Positions 1-5,614 of a stretch of 6,505 bases of DNA are shown here, piece after piece. Within the stretch, counting starts at the first letter, position 1; each line of letters opens with the position of its first letter. The notes under the pieces were generated by a model. The model saw nothing but the letters and a program-made list of their open reading frames with translations, made no database searches and was not told the origin of the DNA. The translations under genes and the position numbers were made by a program. Origin of the DNA: DASQQQ01 sp036390995 (lineage in GTDB: Bacteria; Actinomycetota; UBA4738; HRBIN12); contig DASWAT010000206.1 in the NCBI GenBank assembly GCA_036390995.1, positions 1 through 6,505 of the forward strand, written 5' to 3'.

Positions 1-489
1 GCGGCCGGCCGCCTGCCCGGTCGACCCGGCGTCGCGCGCATCATCGGCGAGACGCTCGACGCGGGCTGGGTCCTGGCGGTGGCATCGACCTCCGCAGAGG
101 CGTCGGTACGCGCCGTGCTCGAGCACGTCGCGGGCGCCGAACAAGCGGCCCGGTTCGGGCTCGTCGTCGCCGGCGACGTGGTGCCGAAGAAGAAGCCGGC
201 GCCCGACATCTACGAGCTGGCCGTCGCCCGCCTGGGCGCCGATCCCGCGGACACCCTGGTGATCGAAGACTCTCGCAACGGCCTGCTCTCCGCCGTGGGC
301 GCCGGGCTCGCCTGCCTGGTCACCGTGAACGGCTACACCGAGCACCAGGACTTCTCGGAGGCCGTCCTGGTCGTGAGCTCCCTGGGCGAGCCTGGCGAGC
401 CGGCCAAGGTGCTCGCGAACCGGGGCGTTCCCGAGCCCGGAGACCACATCACGCTGAAGGACCTCGAGGCGTGCCTCGAGCAACGGTGA
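1..489 (+). CDS. CbbY-like HAD-superfamily hydrolase (subfamily IA), C-terminal part
   Basis: The frame is open from base 1 to the TGA at 487-489, giving 162 residues; the start and the catalytic DxD motif I lie to the left of the window. Visible HAD motifs are motif II (VAST, about residues 27-30), the motif III lysine in VPKKKPAPDIY (61-71) and motif IV, VIEDSRNGL (87-95), with acidic pair E89-D90. The KKPAPDIY and EDSRNGL blocks and the later VTVNGYT stretch resemble CbbY proteins, sugar-bisphosphate phosphatases that clear xylulose 1,5-bisphosphate. Phosphoglycolate phosphatase or beta-phosphoglucomutase-like activity is also possible, because substrate specificity in this family is not readable from these motifs. 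A GTG at 79 could be mistaken for a start, but homology continues upstream of it (RPGVARII, residues 8-15). The dhaL start follows 24 nt after the stop, so the genes are probably co-transcribed. The HAD assignment is secure; the CbbY assignment is moderate. Confidence 0.9.
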   Translation, partial: AAGRLPGRPGVARIIGETLDAGWVLAVASTSAEASVRAVLEHVAGAEQAARFGLVVAGDVVPKKKPAPDIYELAVARLGADPADTLVIEDSRNGLLSAVGAGLACLVTVNGYTEHQDFSEAVLVVSSLGEPGEPAKVLANRGVPEPGDHITLKDLEACLEQR

Positions 490-513
490 ACGCCGACGGA
501 CGGGGAGGTGCGG

Positions 514-1185
514 ATGGGGGGGTCCAGTCTAGAGAACGTCGAGCTCGTCGTGCGGACGATCGCGGAGACGGCCGTCGAGAACGAGAAGTACTTCGGTGAC
601 CTGGACGCGGTCGTCGGCGACGGCGACTTCGGCTATTCGATGGCCCGGGGCTTCGAGCTGGTCCTGAGCGACTTCGACACGTTCGACCGCTCGGACATCG
701 GGACCTTCCTGAAGAAGATCGCGGTCGTCATCACCGGCCGCATCGGCGGGACCTCGGGCCCCATCTGGGGAACCGCGTTCATCCGCGCGGGGACCTCCGC
801 CGCGGGCAAGACCGAGCTCACCACCGAGGACACGATCGCCATGCTGCGAGCCGCGATCGAGGGCATCAAGCAGCGGGGGCAGTCCGACCTTGGCGACAAA
901 ACCCTGCTGGACGCCCTCGTCCCCGCGGTCGACGTGTTGGAGGAGGAGCTGAACCAGGGGAACCACGTGACCGAGGCGCTGGCCCGGGCGGCCATCACCG
1001 CACGGGAACGAGCCGAGGCCACCAAGGAGATGCTCGCGAAGCGGGGCCGTGCGGCCTACACGGGTGAGCGCAGCATCGGCACGCTGGACGCCGGAGCGGT
1101 CGCCGTCGCGGTGATGCTCGAACGGCTCACCACGGTGTGGGCGGCCCAGGACCCCACGACGTGGGCGGCCGACGACCAGGGATAG
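514..1185 (+). CDS. dhaL: Dihydroxyacetone kinase nucleotide-binding subunit DhaL
   Basis: A 223-residue protein of DhaL size (E. coli DhaL is about 210). It supplies the nucleotide and Mg ions that phosphorylate dihydroxyacetone bound to DhaK, and acts in the cytoplasm. The Mg-binding aspartates are present in LDAVVGDGDFG (D31, D36, D38), the nucleotide loop as GGTSGPIWGT (about 80-89), and then LGDKTLLDALVP and the C-terminal GRAAYTGERSIG block. One oddity is that the usual GDGDHG is GDGDFG, so His is replaced by Phe at 39. A GTG at 508 is in frame, but it overlaps the GGGGAGG sequence at 502-508, which sits 5 nt before the ATG at 514; I therefore chose 514. The gene lies between the HAD gene and dhaK, with its stop overlapping the dhaK ribosome binding site. 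Separate DhaL and DhaK chains are typical of the PTS-dependent kinase, but no DhaM is visible, so the phosphoryl donor is uncertain. Confidence 0.94.
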   Translation: MGGSSLENVELVVRTIAETAVENEKYFGDLDAVVGDGDFGYSMARGFELVLSDFDTFDRSDIGTFLKKIAVVITGRIGGTSGPIWGTAFIRAGTSAAGKTELTTEDTIAMLRAAIEGIKQRGQSDLGDKTLLDALVPAVDVLEEELNQGNHVTEALARAAITARERAEATKEMLAKRGRAAYTGERSIGTLDAGAVAVAVMLERLTTVWAAQDPTTWAADDQG

Positions 1186-1189
1186 GAGG
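1184..1189 (+). promoter_or_regulatory. Ribosome binding site of dhaK overlapping the dhaL stop codon
   Basis: AGGAGG begins on the last two bases of the dhaL TAG stop and ends 4 nt before the ATG at 1194. The tight arrangement argues for co-translation of the two subunits. It also fixes the dhaK start at 1194 rather than at the in-frame GTG at 1137 inside dhaL. Confidence 0.8.
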
Positions 1190-1193
1190 CGAG

Positions 1194-2189
1194 ATGAAGA
1201 AGTTCGTGAACGACCCGAAGCAGTTCGTGCCGGAGATGCTGAAGGGCATCGCCCTGGCGAACCCGGGCAAGCTGAAGTACGTGCCCGAGTACAACTTGAT
1301 CATGCGGGCCGACGCCCCCAGCGACGACAAGGTCTCGATCGTCCAGGGCTCGGGATCCGGACACGAGCCCGCGCACGTCATGATCGTCGGCAAGGGGATG
1401 CTCGACGCCGCGTGCCCGGGCGACGTCTTCGCCGCTCCGCCCATGGACTACGTCCTGGAGACGACGAAGCTGCTCAACTCGAAGAAGGGCGTGCTGCACC
1501 TCATCAACAACTACAGCGGCGACCGGATGGCCTTCGACATGGGCAAGGAGATGGCCGAGGCCGAAGGGGTCGAGATCGGGACCGTGATCGTGGACGACGA
1601 CGTCGCGGTCAAGGACTCGACGTACACGGTCGGGCGCCGCGGTGTGGCCGGCAACTTCTTCGTCATCAAGGCGGTCGGCGCGGCCGCCGAGAAGGGCGCC
1701 GGGCTCGCCGACCTGGTCAAGCTGGGCCAGCGGGTGAACTCGGTCACGCGCACGATGGGCATGGCCCTGACCTCCTGCACGCCGCCGGCGAAGGGATCGC
1801 CGTTGTTCGAGCTCGGCGACGACGAGATGGAGATGGGCGTGGGGATCCACGGCGAGCCGGGCCGCCGGCGGGAGAAGCTCGCGAGCGCGAACGAGATCGT
1901 CGATGAGCTCGTCGAGGCCACCGCGTCCGACCTCCCCTTCAAGAAAGGGGACAACGTCGCCCTGATGATCAACGGGCTCGGCGGTACGCCGATCAGCGAG
2001 CTGTACCTGCTGTACGGCCGGGCCCACGATCAGCTCGCGGACCGCGGGATCAACGTCGGCCGCAGCTACGTGGGCGAGTACTGCACCTCGCTCGACATGG
2101 CGGGCTGCTCGGTGACGCTGGTGAAGCTCGACGACGAGCTCATCTCGCTGCTCGAGGCACCCGCCGAGGTGGCCAACCGGGTGTTCTAA
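1194..2189 (+). CDS. dhaK: Dihydroxyacetone kinase substrate-binding subunit DhaK
   Basis: A 331-residue protein that binds dihydroxyacetone covalently and presents it to DhaL for phosphorylation to dihydroxyacetone phosphate. All three active-site residues known from E. coli DhaK (H56, D109, H218) have counterparts. H57 lies in GSGSGHEP, D110 in NNYSGD, and H219 in MGVGIHGEPG, the last being the residue that forms the hemiaminal bond with the substrate. Other family blocks are ACPGDVF (73-79), VIVDDDVAVKDS (131-142), GRRGVAGN and YCTSLDMAG (296-304). The protein is about 25 residues shorter than the E. coli form, mainly because an insertion before KKGDNVALMINGLGGTPISE is missing. It is intact, with no disabling substitution seen. 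The 8-nt gap to dhaL and the hairpin downstream make it the last gene of the HAD-dhaL-dhaK operon. Related erythrulose kinases share this fold, so a four-carbon ketose substrate cannot be excluded. Confidence 0.96.
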   Translation: MKKFVNDPKQFVPEMLKGIALANPGKLKYVPEYNLIMRADAPSDDKVSIVQGSGSGHEPAHVMIVGKGMLDAACPGDVFAAPPMDYVLETTKLLNSKKGVLHLINNYSGDRMAFDMGKEMAEAEGVEIGTVIVDDDVAVKDSTYTVGRRGVAGNFFVIKAVGAAAEKGAGLADLVKLGQRVNSVTRTMGMALTSCTPPAKGSPLFELGDDEMEMGVGIHGEPGRRREKLASANEIVDELVEATASDLPFKKGDNVALMINGLGGTPISELYLLYGRAHDQLADRGINVGRSYVGEYCTSLDMAGCSVTLVKLDDELISLLEAPAEVANRVF

Positions 2190-2239
2190 GTCCCACGTTC
2201 GGCGGCCTCCGGGCGACGATCCCGGTACCGCGCCGAGAA

Positions 2240-2268
2240 CCGACGGCCCCGCGCGACGGGGCCGTCGG
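2240..2268 (+). terminator. GC-rich hairpin terminator of the dhaLK operon
   Basis: Perfect 11-bp inverted repeat CCGACGGCCCC (2240-2250) and GGGGCCGTCGG (2258-2268) with a 7-nt loop, 50 nt after the dhaK stop. No T-tract follows, which is common for terminators in high-GC actinomycetes. It lies just before the -10-like element of the next unit and separates the two transcription units. Confidence 0.7.
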
Positions 2269-2277
2269 CCTATCGGG

Positions 2278-2283
2278 TATCCT
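2278..2283 (+). promoter_or_regulatory. Possible -10 promoter element for the GTPase transcript
   Basis: TATCCT fits the TANNNT actinobacterial -10 pattern and lies just after the upstream terminator. A start site about 7 nt downstream would fall near 2290, two bases before an ATG at 2292. I see no good -35 element at 17-18 nt upstream. Confidence 0.4.
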
Positions 2284-2291
2284 CGACCCCT

Positions 2292-2348
2292 ATGGCTCTC
2301 CGCAAGGAATCGCGCTGGCGCCTGGAGGTCTTCAGGCAGTCGCACTAG
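2292..2348 (+). CDS. Possible leaderless 18-codon leader ORF
   Basis: ATG at 2292 opens a frame encoding MALRKESRWRLEVFRQSH and ends at TAG 2346-2348. No ribosome binding site precedes it, but the predicted start of transcription from TATCCT (2278-2283) is about 2 nt upstream, which would suit leaderless translation. The peptide is basic, with four Arg and one Trp in 18 residues. One base separates the stop codon from a perfect 12-bp hairpin, the order expected of a leader peptide plus attenuator. It also contains an internal GGAGG (2324-2328) resembling the ribosome binding site of the downstream gene. I do not recognise the peptide. An ORF this short can arise by chance, so the evidence is positional only. 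Confidence 0.35.
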   Translation: MALRKESRWRLEVFRQSH

Positions 2349-2349
2349 G

Positions 2350-2386
2350 CCGCTGCTTCCCGAACACGCGTCGGGGGAAGCAGCGG
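2350..2386 (+). promoter_or_regulatory. 12-bp perfect hairpin in the GTPase leader, possible attenuator
   Basis: CCGCTGCTTCCC (2350-2361) pairs exactly with GGGAAGCAGCGG (2375-2386), leaving a 13-nt loop. It starts one base after the stop of the small leader ORF and 84 nt before the GTPase start codon. No T-tract follows. It could be an attenuator, the end of a short RNA starting near 2290, or a transcript-stabilising structure. Confidence 0.5.
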
Positions 2387-2405
2387 GACAAGGCGCATCC
2401 TTCCG

Positions 2406-2425
2406 CGGCCGGCGCTTGCCGGCCG
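2406..2425 (+). promoter_or_regulatory. Second leader hairpin upstream of the GTPase gene
   Basis: CGGCCGGC (2406-2413) and GCCGGCCG (2418-2425) form an 8-bp GC stem with a GCTT tetraloop. It lies between the 12-bp hairpin and the translation-initiation region, so the leader appears to be structured along its length. Confidence 0.4.
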
Positions 2426-2433
2426 GGTGTTCG

Positions 2434-2461
2434 CCTCCTCCCGCTCCGAGTCCGCAGGAGG
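2434..2461 (+). promoter_or_regulatory. Ribosome binding site with a complementary anti-SD sequence
   Basis: AGGAGGT at 2456-2462 is the ribosome binding site, 7 nt before the GTG at 2470. CCTCCT at 2434-2439 is the exact complement of AGGAGG (2456-2461) and could pair with it across a 16-nt loop, hiding the site. The ribosome binding site is certain; the sequestering structure is inferred from complementarity. Confidence 0.45.
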
Positions 2462-2469
2462 TTCACACC

Positions 2470-3399
2470 GTGCCCATGCCACATCAGGTCCAGATGCAGC
2501 TCATCAAGCGCCGGCTCGTCGGCAAGGACGGCAGCGCGCGCATCAAGGAGCTCCGGGCGATCCTGGACGACCTGCCCGACTACAAGAACGGTCCGTACGC
2601 CGACATCCGCAAGTGGGTCATGGGGCAGATCGACCAGACCCGCGTGCGCTCGCGCGTGGTGCATCGCGACTCGATCGCCGTCCGCCGCGAGGGCGTGGCG
2701 CAGATCGCGCTGGTCGGACCGCCGAACGTCGGCAAGTCCTCGCTGCTGCAGGCGCTCTCGGACATCCAGATCAAGACCGGTGACTACCCGTTCACGACGC
2801 TCCGCCCGGTCGCCGCACTCACGAAGATCCGCGGCGTGCCGGTGCAGCTGGTGGAGATCCCCGGGCTCATCGCCGGCGCGACCGAGGACCGGGGCGGCGG
2901 GCGATCCCTCCTCGGCGTGCTCCGGGGAGCGGATGCGCTCGTGTACTGCCATGACGCGACGGCATCCATCGGCCCGCTCCGCGACGTTCGTTCCGAGGTC
3001 GCGGCCGCGGGGATCGACCATCCCTCGCTGCTGGCGGCCACGAAGCTGGACGAGACCGGGCAGGGCGCGCTCGAACGTCTGCAGCGAGCGCTGCCCGAGC
3101 TCCGCGTGATCGGTGTCTCGGTGCTCGACGACGCGAGCCTCGACGCGTTCCGCGACGCGGTGTGGGAGCTGACCGGGCTCCTGCGCGTCTTCACCCGCCG
3201 TCCGGGCTCGGACGAGGCGGATCCGCTCGCGGTGCGGGCGGGAGCCACCGTGACCGAGGTGGCGGAGGCGCTCCACGGCGAGCTCGGCATCGGGTGCCGC
3301 GGCGCGCGCGTGTGGGGCTCCTCGGCTCGCTTCCCCGGCCAACGCGTCGGCCGCGACCACGTGCTGGCCGAGGACGACGTCGTCGAGGTGATCACGTGA
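2470..3399 (+). CDS. DRG/Obg-type GTPase with C-terminal TGS domain
   Basis: A 309-residue P-loop GTPase of the translation-factor-associated DRG/Obg group, probably acting on ribosomes or RNA. After a basic N-terminal region (about 1-75), the G domain shows G1 GPPNVGKS (83-90), G2 in YPFTTL (106-111), G3 as EIPG (129-132), a GGGR loop (142-145) like the GRGR of DRG proteins, and G4 as TKLD (191-194). G5 is perhaps SVLD (217-220). A TGS domain, a small putative RNA- or ligand-binding fold, follows at about 238-309. G3 and G4 depart from the standard DxPG and NKxD. I chose GTG 2470 because AGGAGGT lies 7 nt upstream; an in-frame ATG at 2476 is 13 nt from that site and less likely, and homology does not extend further upstream. 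The gene has its own structured leader and is convergent with the DUF1003 gene. The precise cellular role is unknown. Confidence 0.92.
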   Translation: MPMPHQVQMQLIKRRLVGKDGSARIKELRAILDDLPDYKNGPYADIRKWVMGQIDQTRVRSRVVHRDSIAVRREGVAQIALVGPPNVGKSSLLQALSDIQIKTGDYPFTTLRPVAALTKIRGVPVQLVEIPGLIAGATEDRGGGRSLLGVLRGADALVYCHDATASIGPLRDVRSEVAAAGIDHPSLLAATKLDETGQGALERLQRALPELRVIGVSVLDDASLDAFRDAVWELTGLLRVFTRRPGSDEADPLAVRAGATVTEVAEALHGELGIGCRGARVWGSSARFPGQRVGRDHVLAEDDVVEVIT

Positions 3400-3425
3400 T
3401 GGGGCCGAACCTGCGGCTGGCCGAG

Positions 3426-3899
3426 TCAGGCCTTCCCCCTGGCCACGAGCTCGTGGATCTTCTCCGTCAGGTCGTGTACGGCCTGCGTGAGCTCGGTGTT
3501 CTGGACCAGCAGGGTCTCGATCTGCTTCCCCTGCACCAGAGCTCGCTCGGATAGGTCCTCCCGATGCTTGGCATCGGCGACCTCGGAGGCCTTGTCACGA
3601 GCCGCCTGCCTGGTCTGGGCCAGCAGGATCAGCGGCGCGGCGTAGGCGGCCTGCGTGGAGAAGGCCAGGTTCAGCAGGATGAACGGGTACGGATCGAACG
3701 CCTTCGTGGAGAGATAGTGGATGGCCACCCAGCCGTTGTAGGCGAGCCAGAGCACGACCACGAACGACTGGGCCAGGATGTATCGGGGCGTTCCGAAGAA
3801 CCGGGCCAAGCGCTCCGCCAAGACGCCGAAGGTGTCGCTCCCGAATGTGCCGTGCAGACCCGCGTGGGCCCTGTGGTACCGGAGTTCGTCTGCGCTCAT
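3426..3899 (-). CDS. DUF1003 family membrane protein
   Basis: A 157-residue protein with the DUF1003 signature: FGTPRY at 35-40, then two membrane helices at about 41-63 and 71-94. The second helix holds the characteristic FDPYPFILLNLAFS core (68-81) and runs into PLILLAQTRQAARD. The C-terminal 97-155 is charged and heptad-like, probably a coiled coil facing the cytoplasm (topology inferred). The start is the ATG at 3899-3897 on the minus strand, preceded by a GGGAG-type binding site 6-10 nt upstream. It converges on the GTPase gene with 26 nt between the stops, so the two are not co-transcribed. The function of DUF1003 proteins is not established. Family membership is clear; no role is claimed. 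Confidence 0.92.
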   Translation of the reverse strand: MSADELRYHRAHAGLHGTFGSDTFGVLAERLARFFGTPRYILAQSFVVVLWLAYNGWVAIHYLSTKAFDPYPFILLNLAFSTQAAYAAPLILLAQTRQAARDKASEVADAKHREDLSERALVQGKQIETLLVQNTELTQAVHDLTEKIHELVARGKA

Positions 3900-3924
3900 G
3901 GTGCTCTCCCGTGGACTCGTGAAA

Positions 3925-3944
3925 GCGCACCTCAGCCGGTGCGC
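3925..3944 (-). promoter_or_regulatory. Hairpin in the 5' region of the DUF1003 gene
   Basis: Perfect 7-bp inverted repeat GCGCACC (3925-3931) and GGTGCGC (3938-3944) with a 6-nt loop, 26 nt upstream of the DUF1003 start. A TAGAGT sequence on the minus strand (3988-3983) is a possible -10 element, which would place this repeat in the leader. It could equally be an operator. The rest of the 275-bp divergent gap holds no gene I can support. Confidence 0.3.
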
Positions 3945-4138
3945 CGGATCAAGGACGAGACGGTGGCCGTTCGCACGGCGTCACTCTAACCTCGGGTCGG
4001 TTTCGGCTCGGTTGACCATCCCGATCCGTCCGTGGCGGATGTCATGCCCCGGGAGATGACCCCGGCCGATGTCCCTTGCCACCGACGGCCCTTCGGCCCT
4101 CCAACCGCCACGTCCCCCCTGAGAGGGTCGAGCTGGTC

Positions 4139-4157
4139 GGCGGGCCGCGGGCCCGTC
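4139..4157 (+). promoter_or_regulatory. GC hairpin directly before the ribosome binding site of the membrane protein gene
   Basis: CGGGCC (4141-4146) and GGCCCG (4150-4155) form a perfect stem around GCG, extended by one G-U and one G-C pair to 4139 and 4157. It ends a few bases before the purine-rich site GGGGAGGGG (4160-4168), so it may affect ribosome access. It could be incidental in such GC-rich DNA. Confidence 0.3.
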
Positions 4158-4174
4158 AAGGGGAGGGGATCTTC

Positions 4175-5194
4175 ATGCTCAGCGTGCAGAGAAGGACGGC
4201 CGGCGTCGTGGTGGCGCTTGTCGGCGCGGTGTTCGTCCTGTCGGCGGTGGTCAACCACCTGTTCGCGGTGGGCCCCGCGTTCGAACGTCTGACCGACGGC
4301 TTCCGGCCCGCCATGCAGGCCGAGCCGATCACGACCCTGAACAGCGACCTGGCCGGCTTGCAGGCGGTGACCGAGGAGTTCGGGACCACGGCGGTGCCGA
4401 TGCTGTCGACGGCGCTCCAGATGACGCCCGAGGAGTTCACGGCCTTCATGGGAGAGCAGTTCCCCGACGTGGCCACGGGCATCCAGCAGCTGCCGGCCAT
4501 CGTGACGAACTTCCAGGGCGTGGTGGGAACGCTGGAGGCCGAGCAGCAGCGGTTCGCGTCGGCCGACGCGATCCCGACCACGTCGCTGCCGGCCACCACC
4601 GTGCCGTGGGGCCTGCTGATCGCCGGGATCGTCCTGATCCTGATCGGCATCGCGATCGCGACCGTCCCCGGCCGGATCGCCCCCGTGGCGGCGATCGCCG
4701 TGGGCGCGCTGCTGGTCGCGGCGCCGCTCGCGCTCTCGTTGCCCCGCAAGGCCGCCGACGCGGACACGATGAACGCGCACCTGAAGCCCGTGTACACGGC
4801 CGAGATGCTCACCGGCGCCAAGGCGTCGCTGGCCACGGTCGGCGCGATGGGGACGCAGATGCAGGAGCAGATGCTCCCCGCCCTCGGCACGCAGCTCGGG
4901 ATGGACCAGGCGGCGCTCCAGACGTTCCTGCAGGAGAACCTGCCGGCGATGGGCGCCGGGATGCAGGCGATGCCCGACGCCATGGGCCGGTTCACCGCGA
5001 CCGTCCAGCTGTTCGAGGCGCACCTGGGCGACTACGACACGATGAAGGACGTCACGCTCGAGCCGATCGTGTGGACCATCGTCGCCGGTGGGGCGGTGGC
5101 GCTCATCGCCGGGCTGTGGGCCCTGGTGGCCGGCCGTCGGCCGACCGCCGTTCCCGAGGAGGTGCCGGCCCGCCAGCACCCGGTCGGCGTCTGA
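4175..5194 (+). CDS. Four-helix membrane protein with an internal tandem duplication, function unknown
   Basis: A 339-residue protein I do not recognise by family name. Predicted helices are at about 9-31, 144-164, 168-188 and 297-319, with two soluble segments between helices 1-2 and 3-4. These segments resemble each other. LQMTPEEFTAFMGEQFPDV (81-99) lines up with LGMDQAALQTFLQENLPAM (241-259), and FRPAM (43-47) with LKPVY (203-207). Each is followed by a Met/Gln-rich helical stretch and a helix rich in Gly, Ile and Ala. The protein thus looks like two copies of a unit made of helix, about 110-residue domain, and helix. Short N- and C-termini and the RRTAG and GRR charges suggest cytoplasmic ends and two extracytoplasmic domains. 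The start at ATG 4175 is set by GGGGAGGGG 6 nt upstream; the frame extends to 4076 but without a better site. It is a monocistronic gene, divergent from DUF1003 and convergent with vapC. Confidence 0.85.
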   Translation: MLSVQRRTAGVVVALVGAVFVLSAVVNHLFAVGPAFERLTDGFRPAMQAEPITTLNSDLAGLQAVTEEFGTTAVPMLSTALQMTPEEFTAFMGEQFPDVATGIQQLPAIVTNFQGVVGTLEAEQQRFASADAIPTTSLPATTVPWGLLIAGIVLILIGIAIATVPGRIAPVAAIAVGALLVAAPLALSLPRKAADADTMNAHLKPVYTAEMLTGAKASLATVGAMGTQMQEQMLPALGTQLGMDQAALQTFLQENLPAMGAGMQAMPDAMGRFTATVQLFEAHLGDYDTMKDVTLEPIVWTIVAGGAVALIAGLWALVAGRRPTAVPEEVPARQHPVGV

Positions 5195-5215
5195 GGCTCT
5201 CGGGGGCGGATGCGG

Positions 5216-5251
5216 GTCCAGGTGGTGCTGGGCTTACCGGATCACCTGGAC
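5216..5251. terminator. Inverted repeat between convergent genes, possible bidirectional terminator
   Basis: GTCCAGGTG (5216-5224) is perfectly complementary to CACCTGGAC (5243-5251), with an 18-nt loop that contains the vapC stop codon (5236-5234). It lies 21 nt after the stop of the membrane protein gene. The position between convergent genes suits a shared terminator, but the loop is long and there is no T-tract. Confidence 0.4.
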
Positions 5252-5614
5252 GTCGGCGCCGGGGACCAGCCCAGCCCATGCCGCATCGGCGGTCAGCACC
5301 CGGCCGCCGATGCGGTGGCCGAGCGCCAGGCATGATCGATCCCCGAGGGACAGAGCCGCGGAGGACGTGAGCGGACGCAGGCGTGCGGTCGCGACCGCGA
5401 GGTCCTCGTCGAACGGAACGACCTGGAGCGGGAGCACGGCGATGGCGTCCATCGCGCCCTCCGGGTCCTCACCGGTGTCGGCGAGCTTGGACAGGACCTC
5501 GGCCAGGTTCACGGCACCGATCGCCGCCTCCTCGGCCAGAGCCCGCTCGACGGCGTCGGCACCCGCCTCGTCGAGGAGGTACGCCAGCAGCGCGGACGCG
5601 TCGAGGACCGTCAC
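5234..5614 (-). CDS. vapC: VapC-type PIN-domain toxin (ribonuclease)
   Basis: A 126-residue PIN-domain protein, the usual VapC length. Predicted metal-binding acidic residues are D5 (TVLDASALL), E39 (NLAEVLSK), D92 (LGDRSCLALG) and D110 (LTADAAW), in the canonical PIN order and spacing, so the nuclease site looks complete. Toxins of this family cleave specific RNAs (tRNA or rRNA) when freed from the antitoxin; the target here cannot be read from sequence. The GTG at 5614-5612 overlaps the TGA of the antitoxin gene as GTGA, which implies translational coupling and fixes the start. The frame is open further upstream, but that part is only the antitoxin gene read in another frame. Because the 3' end lies inside a convergent inverted repeat, the gene is probably the last of a two-gene unit. 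Confidence 0.92.
   Translation of the reverse strand: MTVLDASALLAYLLDEAGADAVERALAEEAAIGAVNLAEVLSKLADTGEDPEGAMDAIAVLPLQVVPFDEDLAVATARLRPLTSSAALSLGDRSCLALGHRIGGRVLTADAAWAGLVPGADVQVIR

Noticed and set aside
1056..2345. Long open frame of 429 codons on the minus strand opposite dhaK
   Set aside because: It mirrors a clearly conserved DhaK with all active-site residues; the product is rich in Arg, His, Leu and Asp as expected from the reverse of GC-rich coding DNA and has no recognisable domain.
3400..3425. Terminator between the convergent GTPase and DUF1003 genes
   Set aside because: Only 4-bp GGCC pairings are present; too weak to support a terminator.
4012..4040. TTGACC at 4012-4017 as a -35 box for the membrane protein gene
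   Set aside because: The sequence 17-18 nt downstream (GCGGAT) is a poor -10 match, so I do not call a promoter.
3986..5179. Long open frame of 397 codons on the minus strand opposite the four-helix membrane protein
   Set aside because: Arg/His/Gly-rich antisense product without membrane helices or motifs; the plus strand has a good ribosome binding site and coherent membrane topology.
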